A stretch of DNA of 7,568 nt from Candidatus Lindowiibacteriota bacterium (GTDB lineage Bacteria > Lindowbacteria > 2-12-FULL-62-27). The position numbers and the translations under genes are program-made. Positions 1 through 6,834 of the stretch are shown piece after piece. The notes under the pieces were generated by a model that saw only the letters and a program-made list of their open reading frames with translations, was not told the DNA's origin and searched no databases. The number at the start of each line of letters is the position of its first letter. Within the stretch, counting starts at the first letter, position 1. Location of the stretch: positions 1 through 7,568 of the forward strand of contig JAHFCY010000166.1 of NCBI GenBank assembly GCA_023249255.1, given 5' to 3'.

Positions 1-1
1 G

Positions 2-244
2 ATTTTCCGCGGATGTTTTTACCGGTTCCTTCGATCACTCTCCTCCGCGCCGGCCGCCAATATCGCCTGTTCGGTCATGTTCGCGTCCATCCACGGATTT
101 TCTGACGCCACCCAAACCGCCGGCCGGCTCATCGGCAGCCTTCTCATGTGCGCGCTCTACGAGCGGACAGGCACAGTCTGGTCAAGTCTTGCCGCGCATG
201 CCGTATTCAACGCGCTGATCCTGCTGGGTCCGGGGATGGTTTGA
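2..244 (+). CDS. CPBP family intramembrane metalloprotease, C-terminal fragment (5' end outside window)
   Basis: The frame is open from the left edge and ends at TGA 242-244, giving 80 residues of a longer protein. CPBP (CAAX protease and bacteriocin-processing, Abi) proteins are multi-pass membrane proteases whose conserved motifs are EExxxR, FxxxH and HxxxN. The fragment begins with IFRG, which looks like the end of the EExxxR motif, so the two glutamates lie just outside the window. It then shows FASIH (residues 27-31, the FxxxH motif) and HAVFN (residues 66-70, the HxxxN motif). Between them lies the family-typical glycine-rich stretch followed by LYERTG. The remaining segments are hydrophobic, as expected for membrane helices. 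The gene converges on the minus-strand FmdB gene with only 28 bp between the stops. The substrate cannot be inferred: family members range from prenyl-protein proteases to bacteriocin-immunity and membrane-maintenance proteins. Family assignment is secure; role is unknown. Confidence 0.85.
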   Translation: MFRGCFYRFLRSLSSAPAANIACSVMFASIHGFSDATQTAGRLIGSLLMCALYERTGTVWSSLAAHAVFNALILLGPGMV

Positions 245-272
245 CGGAGGCGATTTTCTGCCGGGCCGCGCC

Positions 273-650
273 CTATTTCTTCGAATGTTTTTCGGTTTTC
301 GTTTCGGTTTTGCTTTTTGATTCCGTCTTCGTATCGGGCTTCGCCGCCGGTTTGTCCGTCGAGGGTTTGTCGGATGCCGGTTTGTCGGCCGCTCTTGAAC
401 CATCCTTGGATACAGCGGCACTTCCTCCATCCGGCCGGTCGGATGACGCCGCCTTTTTGTACGATGCGGAACGATAATCGGTCGTGTAAAATCCGCTTCC
501 TTTGAACAACAATCCAGCACCGGCGGACAGAAGGCGCCGCGCGCGGGGTTTTCGGCACTTGGGGCACGATTTCACCGGCCTGGATTTCATGGACTGAAAT
601 GTTTCCCACTCATGACTGCAAGCGTCACAAGCGTATTCATACGTCGGCAA
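273..650 (-). CDS. FmdB family zinc-ribbon protein with lysine-rich tail
   Basis: This 125-residue protein has the hallmark FmdB start MPTYEYACDAC. A single zinc ribbon follows, with cysteine pairs at C8/C11 and C29/C32, and then the family-typical segment FKGSGFYTTDYR (residues 49-60). FmdB proteins were named from a putative regulatory gene near formamidase and amidase genes; their biochemical role is still unclear, although nucleic-acid or protein binding through the ribbon is plausible. From about residue 65 the chain is low-complexity and probably disordered: repeated DKP units, then a K/T/S/E-rich end with 10 lysines in the last 20 residues. The start is TTG at 650-648, supported by the family N-terminus beginning exactly there and by a strong AAGGAGG site 7 bases upstream. 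It is the last gene of the serS operon, 18 bp after the YdcF-like gene. No clear terminator follows. Family certain, function unknown. Confidence 0.93.
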   Translation of the reverse strand: MPTYEYACDACSHEWETFQSMKSRPVKSCPKCRKPRARRLLSAGAGLLFKGSGFYTTDYRSASYKKAASSDRPDGGSAAVSKDGSRAADKPASDKPSTDKPAAKPDTKTESKSKTETKTEKHSKK

Positions 651-657
651 GTTTATC

Positions 658-664
658 CCTCCTT
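658..664 (-). promoter_or_regulatory. Strong Shine-Dalgarno site for the FmdB gene
   Basis: On the minus strand this reads AAGGAGG, a perfect anti-16S match, 7 bases before the TTG codon at 650-648. It sits inside the 18-bp gap between the YdcF-like gene and the FmdB gene. It decides the TTG start and indicates independent, probably efficient initiation of the FmdB gene, in contrast to the overlapped genes upstream. Confidence 0.85.
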
Positions 665-668
665 TTCG

Positions 669-1310
669 TCACGCCCTGCCAAGGGCGTAAAAGATAAGTT
701 TGATCCATTCCTTGAAAATGAGTTGATAGGCGTCGGAGTACTCGGTGTCGCGGCGGAGCAGATCGTCGAACGTTGATGACGCGACGTAGCTGATCCGCGG
801 AGCGGCGGATTCATCGCTTCGCGTGATGGACAGCCTGAATCTTCGGAGGTGATAGCCGTCGGAGACGGCGGATGCCCGCGCGGCCGGATGTTCCTTCATA
901 AATCTTGTGAAGAGACGCGCATCCTGCCACGTACTGCGGGATTGACCGAGAAACAGAACCTGTGTGTCTCCGACGCCATGCGCGCGCAGGAGGCGCAGGA
1001 CGAGCGAGCCTTCCGTCAAATCCTCGTCAAAATATTTTCGCGTGTCCTTCCGCCATTTCGACGGCTCCGTCACGGTGAGGACGATCGTGTCGGCAAGATG
1101 TTCGTCCAGAAGGCCCATGGCGTAGGGCAGGCGGTAGAACAGGCTTCCCGATGGAACGAGCAGATAATCGACGCGTTGAACGGGTGCGGAGATGTCCAAA
1201 AAAGAAAACAGGGCACGACTTACGGCCTGCGGAACGAGGATGGGCAGAAGAAAGACCACAGCCCACAAAAGCGACGCGGTTACAAATCCAATGATGAATC
1301 CCTTTTTCAC
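669..1310 (-). CDS. YdcF/ElyC/SanA-like (DUF218) membrane-anchored protein, divergent
   Basis: This is a 213-residue protein. Residues 4-26 form one hydrophobic segment after a short Met-Lys-Lys start, which suggests an uncleaved signal anchor with the rest outside the cytoplasm (inference). The remainder resembles the DUF218 fold. YLLVPSG (residues 49-55) stands where the family has its hydrophobic strand and small-residue loop; an arginine follows at R60; STWQDARLF (126-134) replaces the usual NTxENA helix; and SDGYHLRRF (150-158) matches the conserved S-x-x-YHxxRA element. DUF218 members such as ElyC and SanA affect envelope integrity or peptidoglycan synthesis in E. coli, with enzymatic activity undefined. 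The start is GTG at 1310-1308, overlapping the regulator's TGA by four bases (GTGA). No Shine-Dalgarno is seen, so translation is probably coupled. Several family positions are substituted, so the assignment is likely rather than certain. Confidence 0.72.
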   Translation of the reverse strand: MKKGFIIGFVTASLLWAVVFLLPILVPQAVSRALFSFLDISAPVQRVDYLLVPSGSLFYRLPYAMGLLDEHLADTIVLTVTEPSKWRKDTRKYFDEDLTEGSLVLRLLRAHGVGDTQVLFLGQSRSTWQDARLFTRFMKEHPAARASAVSDGYHLRRFRLSITRSDESAAPRISYVASSTFDDLLRRDTEYSDAYQLIFKEWIKLIFYALGRA

Positions 1311-2710
1311 GGCGCGGTGGAGTCGTCGGTCGGCGGTGCGGCCGTCGCGCCGAATCCGTATTTCTCCATTTTTTTATAGAGAGTCGTCCGATTGATGCCG
1401 AGGACGGCCGCGGTCCGGCTGATATTCCATTTTTCGGCGTTCAGGACGTTCAGGATGTGCCGCTTTTCGATTTCGTCCAGCGGCAGGCGGGCGTCGGACG
1501 TTCCGACATCCTTCGGCGCGGCCGAATGCGGCTCCTGAAGCCAGGCCGGAAGATGCTCGCTCCCGATTTCAGAATCTTTCTGGGACAGCGCGATCGAATA
1601 TTTGAGCGCGTTTTCCAGTTCGCGGATGTTGCCGGGCCAGCCGTAGTCCATGAATCGCCGAAGGACCTGATCGGAGTATGGTTTCTCAGAGACGTTCAAC
1701 TCTTTGAATATTTTTTGCGACAGGTGTGACACGAGAAGCGGCACGTCTTCGCGCCGGTCCCGCAGAGAAGGCATGCGGATCGGCACCACGCTCAGACGGA
1801 AAAACAGGTCGTCCCGAAATTTGCCGTCCCGGACCTGTTGTTGAAGTTCGGAATTGGTGGCGGCGATTATGCGGACGTCAACGCGCGTTTCCTTTTCGTC
1901 CCCGAGCCGGCTGAATGTCCGTTCCTGCAAAAACCGGAGAAGTTTCGCCTGAAGGGACATGTCCATATTCCCGATCTCGTCCAGAAACACCGTGCCTTTG
2001 TCGGCAGACTCGAATTTTCCCCGGTGGCTTTTGACGGCGCCGGTGAACGCTCCGCGCTCGAATCCGAAGAGTTCGCTTTCGAGCAGCGTGCCCGGAATGC
2101 TGCCGCAATCCACGACGACAAACGGATTTTCCTTCCGGTCGCTCCGGTAATGGATCGCCCGCGCGGCGAGTTCCTTGCCGGTGCCGCTTTCGCCCGTGAT
2201 GAGGACGGTCACGTCGGTCGCGGCGACTTCCTGAATCACGTGAAAAATTTTCTGCATGGCGCCCGATTTGCCCACGATGTTTTCGAATCCGTATCTTTCG
2301 GAAAGTTCCTCGCGAAGCCTGCGGTTGGCCGACCGCAGATCTTTTCTCTCGAGCGCCTTCGCCACCACCATCTCCACCGCCTCCGGCCCTCCCGGAATCG
2401 GTTTGGTCAGATAATCGAACGCTCCGTCTTTCATTGCCTGAAGCGCCGACTCGACCGTCGCGAACGCCGTCAGCAGAATCACTTCCGTCTCCGGCGATTT
2501 GCGTTTGACTTCCCTCAACAAGTCGTGGCCGGTCAGGCCCGGCATGCGGATGTCGGAAATGACGACGTCGATTTCCCGTTCGGCAATAATCGCCGCCGCC
2601 TGGGTCGCGTCAGGCGCTTGGAGGACCGCGTATTTTTTTCGTTCAAGCGTTTTGGCGACGGAGTCGCGCATCGACCGGTCGTCGTCGACGACGAGTATGA
2701 TGGGAACCAT
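1307..2710 (-). CDS. Sigma-54-dependent NtrC-family response regulator
   Basis: This 467-residue regulator has three domains. The receiver (about 3-120) has the acidic cluster D9-D11, phosphoacceptor D53 in SDIRMPG, T81 and K103. The AAA+ sigma-54 interaction domain (about 143-370) has Walker A GESGTGKE (173-180), an intact GAFTGA loop (220-225), Walker B VFLDE (241-245) and GNIRELEN (360-367). A Fis-type helix-turn-helix (about 411-452) ends in [20 protein letters not shown]. All catalytic motifs are present, so phosphorylation-dependent activation of sigma-54 promoters is expected. The frame is open upstream to 2800, but the extra 30 residues lie over the kinase gene and do not resemble a receiver. 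ATG 2710-2708 is chosen because the domain begins there and shares its A with the kinase TGA (TGATG overlap). The cognate sensor is the kinase immediately upstream. Target genes are unknown. NtrC, ZraR and AtoC relatives cannot be separated from sequence alone. Confidence 0.95.
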   Translation of the reverse strand: MVPIILVVDDDRSMRDSVAKTLERKKYAVLQAPDATQAAAIIAEREIDVVISDIRMPGLTGHDLLREVKRKSPETEVILLTAFATVESALQAMKDGAFDYLTKPIPGGPEAVEMVVAKALERKDLRSANRRLREELSERYGFENIVGKSGAMQKIFHVIQEVAATDVTVLITGESGTGKELAARAIHYRSDRKENPFVVVDCGSIPGTLLESELFGFERGAFTGAVKSHRGKFESADKGTVFLDEIGNMDMSLQAKLLRFLQERTFSRLGDEKETRVDVRIIAATNSELQQQVRDGKFRDDLFFRLSVVPIRMPSLRDRREDVPLLVSHLSQKIFKELNVSEKPYSDQVLRRFMDYGWPGNIRELENALKYSIALSQKDSEIGSEHLPAWLQEPHSAAPKDVGTSDARLPLDEIEKRHILNVLNAEKWNISRTAAVLGINRTTLYKKMEKYGFGATAAPPTDDSTAP

Positions 2711-4281
2711 CAGGCCGCCCCCGCTGTTTTCACGGACATCTGGGCCTCCGTGGCCGGCGCCTGCGGCAGATACACGCGGAACGTGCTTCCCTTTTTCCAC
2801 TCGCTCTCAAACGTGATTTCACCGCCGTGGACTTTGATGATCTTGCGCGAAATCGCCAGTCCCAGTCCGGTGCCTTTTTCTCGGGTCGTATAGAAATCTT
2901 CGAATATTCGAGTTTTTTGTTCCTCGGTCATCCCGACTCCGGTGTCGGCGATTTCGGTCACCACCCATCCGTGGGCGGCTTCGGACGATTGCGATTCCTT
3001 GCGGATCGCCTGGATGGTGAGCGTCCCGCCGTTCTGGCTCATGGACTGAACGGCATTCAACAGCAGATTCAAAAAGACCTGGCGAAGCTGGTCAAAGTTT
3101 CCCGTGACGTGAATATGTTCCGGCACGCGGTTCTGGTAGGTGACGCTGAGCCTCTGCATTTCGGGTTTGGCGTATTCGGCCGCGTCTCCGATGACGTCGG
3201 AGATCGAAATACGGGTGTTCATATCCCCGCGCGCCACGCGGGCGTATCCGAGGAGGCTTCCGACGATCGCGTTCAGCGTCTTCACGCCGTCGATGATTTT
3301 TTCGACCAGATCCCGTTTTTCATCGTCCGACGAATCCGGTGCGGCCAGGTCCTGTTTCAGAAGTTTGGCGTAGAGATCGAGCCCGCCAAGCGGATTTTTG
3401 ATTTCATGCGACAGGCTGGCCGCCATCTCGCCAAGCGCCGCCAGCGTTTCCGACAGCCGCAGTTTCTCCTCCAGCGTCCGCTCGCGCTCCAGCGCCTCCT
3501 GAATTTTTTGCGCCAGCGTCTTGGACAATTCTTTTTCCCGGAAAAGCAGTCGCGTCCGCTGAAGAACGACGGAAACCTGGTCAAGGTAGGTGGCGAGGAG
3601 CTGAATTTCCTCGGGCACGATCGGCGTGTCGCGGCGATTGGGCGCGACGCGGTCGACGTAGAGCGCGCCGGTTGTTTTTCCCTCGAGCCGCATCGGGATC
3701 AGCGCGAATCTCATCGGCGCGGAGGTGTCGCCGCCCAGGATGATCTCCCGTTCGAACGCAACCTCGGACGCGTTTTCGTACACCCTCGGCCGGCCGGCCG
3801 CCGCGGTCCGGCAGATCGTCGAGTCCCGCCGGACGTCGATTCCGCCGCGGCCCTTCCGGTCGTCCGAAAATCCGACCGCCGCCACGGGCTGGAGCCGCTC
3901 TCCGGTCGCCGCGTCGTCGAGAAGAAAAAACGCCGCGCGGTCATATTCGAAAACCTGAAGAATGTTCGTCATCGAGCGTTTCAGGAGAAGCTCCTCCGTT
4001 TCCTCGCTCTGCGCTTCCCGCGTGATCCGGTACACTTCCTGCAGCCAGCGGTTCAGGCGGACGTTTTTTCCGACCAGATATTCGATCAGCGAAAAAGAGA
4101 TGTAGAGAACGACGACGACCAAAATGGCGTAGCCGGACACCTGCCCGAGATTTTCCTTCAAGAACCATTCGAACGAATTGTAAGGCGAGATCATCCAGCC
4201 GCCGCCGACCACGATGACGATCAGCACGAATATGCTGACCCACTTGATGACCGGCAGCCGGGACAGAACCTTGGAGGTCAT
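2710..4281 (-). CDS. Membrane-bound GAF-domain sensor histidine kinase
   Basis: This is a 523-residue kinase. Two hydrophobic segments (about 14-31 and 50-67) frame a short loop of roughly 20 residues, too small for a usual periplasmic sensor domain. A GAF-like domain follows (about 93-245; [13 protein letters not shown], then GALYVDR at 205-211), so sensing is probably cytoplasmic or within the membrane (inference). Residues about 246-280 are charged and helical, a likely signalling coiled coil. The HisKA domain has [21 protein letters not shown] with phosphoacceptor H292. The ATPase domain has its N box (LNLLLNA, 404-410), DTGVGM (446-451), an F box around 460-463 and GTGLGLA (470-476). All kinase boxes are intact. 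ATG 4281-4279 overlaps the serS stop by four bases (ATGA) with no visible Shine-Dalgarno, suggesting coupling to serS translation. Its partner is the regulator downstream. The general layout recalls NtrB, ZraS and PrsK-type kinases, but the signal is unknown. Confidence 0.95.
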   Translation of the reverse strand: MTSKVLSRLPVIKWVSIFVLIVIVVGGGWMISPYNSFEWFLKENLGQVSGYAILVVVVLYISFSLIEYLVGKNVRLNRWLQEVYRITREAQSEETEELLLKRSMTNILQVFEYDRAAFFLLDDAATGERLQPVAAVGFSDDRKGRGGIDVRRDSTICRTAAAGRPRVYENASEVAFEREIILGGDTSAPMRFALIPMRLEGKTTGALYVDRVAPNRRDTPIVPEEIQLLATYLDQVSVVLQRTRLLFREKELSKTLAQKIQEALERERTLEEKLRLSETLAALGEMAASLSHEIKNPLGGLDLYAKLLKQDLAAPDSSDDEKRDLVEKIIDGVKTLNAIVGSLLGYARVARGDMNTRISISDVIGDAAEYAKPEMQRLSVTYQNRVPEHIHVTGNFDQLRQVFLNLLLNAVQSMSQNGGTLTIQAIRKESQSSEAAHGWVVTEIADTGVGMTEEQKTRIFEDFYTTREKGTGLGLAISRKIIKVHGGEITFESEWKKGSTFRVYLPQAPATEAQMSVKTAGAA

Positions 4282-5555
4282 TTCGGGGGCAGGGAAATTT
4301 GCGTGATGCCGCCCATGTAGGGGCGCAGAGCATCCGGAATGACGACAGAGCCGTCGGATTGCTGATAATTTTCAAGGACCGCCACAAGCGTGCGGCCGAC
4401 GGCAAGGCCCGAGCCGTTCAACGTGTGCACGAGCGCGGTCTCGCCCGATTTCGCCCGATAGCGGATCATCGCCCGCCGCGCCTGAAAATCGGTAAACGTC
4501 GAGCAGGAAGAAATTTCGCGGTAGGCGGCCTGGCCCGGCAGCCACACTTCGATGTCGTATGTCTTGGCGGCGGAAAATCCGAGATCGCCGCTGCAGAGGG
4601 ACACCACGCGGTAATGGAGGTTCAACCGGCGCAAGACCTCCTCGGCGTCGAGCCGGAGCTGTTCCAGTTCGGCCGCCGACTCCTCCGGCCTGCAGAATTT
4701 CACCAGCTCCACCTTGTCGAACTGATGCTGGCGGATCATGCCGCGCGTGTCCTTGCCCGCCGCGCCGGCCTCGGCCCGAAAACAGGGCGTGTAGGCGCAG
4801 TAGCGGACCGGAAGTTTATCCTCGGTCAGGATTTCATCCGCGTGAAGGTTGGTCACGGGAACTTCGGCCGTCGGGACCAGCCATAGATCCTCGTTTTCGC
4901 ATTTGAACAGATCCGCGCGAAATTTCGGAAGTTGTCCGGTGCCGCGCATGGACGCCCCGTTGACGAGGAACGGGGGCCAGATTTCGGTGTAACCGCGCGA
5001 CGCGTGCAGATCCATCATGAACGAGATCAGCGCGCGTTCAAGCCGCGCCGCGCCGCCTTTCAGGCACGTGAACCGCGCCCGCGCAACTTTGGCCGCGCGT
5101 TCGAAATCGAGAATACCGAGCGCCTCGCCGACGTCCCAGTGATTTTTTGGGGCGAATGAAAACGGCGGCTTCCCGCCCCACGCCGACACCACGGGATTAT
5201 CATCGCCGGTTGCTCCATCCGGCACGTCGGGCAGAAGCAGGTTGGGAAAGAGCAGAGCCTCGTCCTCGACCTCCGCGTCGGCTTTCCTCTGTTCGTCTTC
5301 GAGGGCCGAAATTTTAGCCGACAGCCCGCGAAGTTCGGACCGGAGCGTGTCGACGTTGGCCTTCATCCGCATGGCCCGCGCCAGTTCCTCCGATCGCCGC
5401 TTGTGATTGCTTCTCAGGTCGTCGCCCTGTTTCTGAAGATCGCGCCGGGTCTGGTCTTTCAGAAGGAGCGAGTCGAGCGCAAGGTTGGACCGCCGTCGCC
5501 GGAGACTCTCCGCAACCACTTCCGGATTTTTGCGCAATAGTTTCAGGTCGATCAT
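4278..5555 (-). CDS. serS: Seryl-tRNA synthetase
   Basis: This 425-residue class II aminoacyl-tRNA synthetase charges tRNA-Ser (and tRNA-Sec where present) with serine in the cytoplasm. Its length is typical for the bacterial enzyme. The N-terminal [14 protein letters not shown] and a charged helical stretch to about residue 100 form the tRNA-binding coiled-coil arm. The catalytic core shows GTGQLPKF (205-212), the serine-binding TAE loop (229-231), motif 2 FRAEAG with R271 and [22 protein letters not shown] (349-361), and motif 3 [16 protein letters not shown] (381-396) with the family ending RPYMGG. No key residue is missing. The start is ATG 5555-5553, preceded by GAAGGA at 5566-5561 (5-base spacing). 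It is the first gene of the minus-strand operon, and its TGA overlaps the histidine kinase start. No T-box leader can be fitted, since only 90 bp separate it from the divergent sat gene. Confidence 0.98.
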   Translation of the reverse strand: MIDLKLLRKNPEVVAESLRRRRSNLALDSLLLKDQTRRDLQKQGDDLRSNHKRRSEELARAMRMKANVDTLRSELRGLSAKISALEDEQRKADAEVEDEALLFPNLLLPDVPDGATGDDNPVVSAWGGKPPFSFAPKNHWDVGEALGILDFERAAKVARARFTCLKGGAARLERALISFMMDLHASRGYTEIWPPFLVNGASMRGTGQLPKFRADLFKCENEDLWLVPTAEVPVTNLHADEILTEDKLPVRYCAYTPCFRAEAGAAGKDTRGMIRQHQFDKVELVKFCRPEESAAELEQLRLDAEEVLRRLNLHYRVVSLCSGDLGFSAAKTYDIEVWLPGQAAYREISSCSTFTDFQARRAMIRYRAKSGETALVHTLNGSGLAVGRTLVAVLENYQQSDGSVVIPDALRPYMGGITQISLPPK

Positions 5556-5645
5556 GGCTGTCCTTCAACTAATCATTTCGGGCATGAACGTTCAACGTCC
5601 GCCCCGTTTACCTTCCGAAATGGCCATGCTAGCCTTGGCGCCACG
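5556..5645. promoter_or_regulatory. Divergent intergenic region between serS and sat
   Basis: These 90 bases must carry the promoters of both divergent transcription units unless these lie inside the neighbouring genes. On the serS side a Shine-Dalgarno GAAGGA sits at 5566-5561. On the sat side no good Shine-Dalgarno is visible. I see no convincing -35/-10 pair on either strand: for serS a TTGAAC hexamer (5596-5591) lacks a good -10 at proper spacing. A perfect 10-bp palindrome lies at 5585-5594. The region is too short for an RNA leader element such as a T-box or a SAM riboswitch plus terminator. Confidence 0.55.
5585..5594. repeat. 10-bp perfect palindrome TGAACGTTCA, possible operator
   Basis: The bases read TGAACGTTCA on both strands, about 30 bp upstream of the serS start codon and about 51 bp upstream of the sat start. 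A position between divergent starts would suit a dimeric DNA-binding regulator. A perfect palindrome of this size is only mildly unlikely by chance in 90 bp (about 9% for random sequence), so a regulatory role is speculative. Confidence 0.25.
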
Positions 5646-6830
5646 ATGAAACGAATTGAATTTACAACTTCCGTCCCCCACGGGGGAAAACTGGTTCTGA
5701 ACAGTGTCGCGTCTGAATCCAAACGCGCGCAGATGCAGGAGAAGGCCGACCGGCTGGCTCGCGAGGCGTGCGTGACGGTTCCGGACCGCATCGTATCCGA
5801 CATCGACATGATGGCTTCCGGCGCCCTGTCGCCGATCACGGGATTCATGAACAAAAAGGAACTCGGATCGGTCCTCAAGACGATGCATCTGGCCAATGGT
5901 CTGCCGTGGACCATTCCGATCGTTCTTCCGGTCGACGGCGCGACCGCGGACAAATTCAAAGTCGGCAAGCCGGTGGCGCTCAAAAGCGAGAATGGGACCG
6001 TGCTGGCGGTTCTCGCGCTCAAGGAAAAATACCTCTACGACAAGGACGTCTACGCCCAGTCGGTGTACCGGACGGCGTCGCCGGAACATCCGGCCGTCAA
6101 AATTCTCATGGATCAGGGAGACGTGCTTCTGGCCGGTCCCGTCACGGTTGTCCGGCGTCCCACCTATTCGACATTCCTCGACTATCGCCTTGATCCGTCC
6201 GAAACGCGCCGCCGGTTCACCGAGCGCGGCTGGAAACGCGTGGTCGGATTTCAGACGCGAAATCCCGTCCACCGCGCGCATGAGTTCATCCAGAAATGCG
6301 CGATGGAGATCGTCGACGGCCTGCTCCTCCACCCGCTCGTTGGCGAAACCAAGTCGGACGACATTCCGGCGGACGTCCGGATGAAATGCTATCTGGCCCT
6401 GCTTGAGAATTATTATCCGAAGGACCGCGCGATGCTGTCGGTCAATCCGGCTGCCATGCGATACGCGGGCCCGCGTGAGGCGATTTTCCACGCGCTGGTG
6501 CGGAAAAATTTCGGCTGTACGCATTTCATCGTCGGCCGGGATCACGCAGGCGTCGGAAACTTTTACGGGCCGTTTGACGCCCACGCGATTTTCGACGAGT
6601 TTGATCCCCAGGCGCTCGGCATCACGCCGCTCTTTTTCGACAATAGTTTCTTCTGCAAAATATGCGGCAACATGGCGACGCCGAAGACCTGTCCGCATCC
6701 GCCTGAATCCCGCGTCAACCTCTCCGGCACGCAGGTGCGGCAGATGCTGGCTGCCGGTCAGATCCCGCCGGTGGAATTCACGCGTCCCGAAGTCGCGCGG
6801 GTACTCATCGAATCCCACCGCCCGGCGTAG
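5646..6830 (+). CDS. sat: Sulfate adenylyltransferase (ATP sulfurylase), zinc-containing single-chain type
   Basis: This 394-residue enzyme catalyses ATP + sulfate to APS + pyrophosphate, the activating step of sulfate use, and runs in reverse in some sulfur oxidisers. The N-terminal PHGGKL (11-16) is the family PUA-like domain start. The catalytic domain has QTRNPVHRAHE (203-213), the nucleotide-binding motif that contains an HxxH, then GRDHAGVG (297-304) and SGTQVR (360-365). A zinc site is visible at C337-x2-C340-x8-C349 with H351 as probable fourth ligand, as in the Thermus and archaeal type of enzyme. There is no C-terminal APS kinase domain. ATG 5646 is preferred because PHGGKL follows at the normal distance; the Shine-Dalgarno is weak or absent. 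The DUF2225 gene follows after 4 bp. No aprAB, dsr, cysC or cysH gene lies in the window, so assimilatory or dissimilatory use is undecided. Confidence 0.97.
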   Translation: MKRIEFTTSVPHGGKLVLNSVASESKRAQMQEKADRLAREACVTVPDRIVSDIDMMASGALSPITGFMNKKELGSVLKTMHLANGLPWTIPIVLPVDGATADKFKVGKPVALKSENGTVLAVLALKEKYLYDKDVYAQSVYRTASPEHPAVKILMDQGDVLLAGPVTVVRRPTYSTFLDYRLDPSETRRRFTERGWKRVVGFQTRNPVHRAHEFIQKCAMEIVDGLLLHPLVGETKSDDIPADVRMKCYLALLENYYPKDRAMLSVNPAAMRYAGPREAIFHALVRKNFGCTHFIVGRDHAGVGNFYGPFDAHAIFDEFDPQALGITPLFFDNSFFCKICGNMATPKTCPHPPESRVNLSGTQVRQMLAAGQIPPVEFTRPEVARVLIESHRPA

Positions 6831-6834
6831 CGGA

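Noticed and set aside
245-281. Terminator between the convergent CPBP and FmdB genes
   Set aside because: A GGGC-CGC-GCCC hairpin at 263-273 followed by TATTTCTT exists on the plus strand, but the four-pair stem is short and the T-run interrupted. No better hairpin is seen for the minus strand.
287-318. TTTTCGG-like short tandem repeats
   Set aside because: They are explained by the Lys/Thr/Glu-rich tail codons of the FmdB protein on the other strand; no independent repeat structure extends outside the gene.
2711-2800. Thirty-codon N-terminal extension of the response regulator
   Set aside because: It overlaps the kinase C-terminus, is not receiver-like, and ATG 2710 starts exactly at the receiver with a TGATG junction.
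1838-4320. Long plus-strand open frames opposite the kinase and regulator genes (1838-2893 and 2827-4320)
   Set aside because: They mirror minus-strand genes with full domain signatures, contain no recognisable motifs, and are the usual antisense open frames of GC-rich coding DNA.
5625-5645. Sigma-54 promoter upstream of serS (minus strand TGGCGC...TAGCA)
   Set aside because: The GG to GC spacing is 11 rather than the required 10 bases and the -12 element is poor, so autoregulation by the encoded regulator is not supported.
5556-5645. T-box or sulfur-responsive riboswitch in front of serS or sat
   Set aside because: The spacer is only 90 bp shared by two divergent genes, and no T-box sequence, specifier stem or terminator hairpin is visible.
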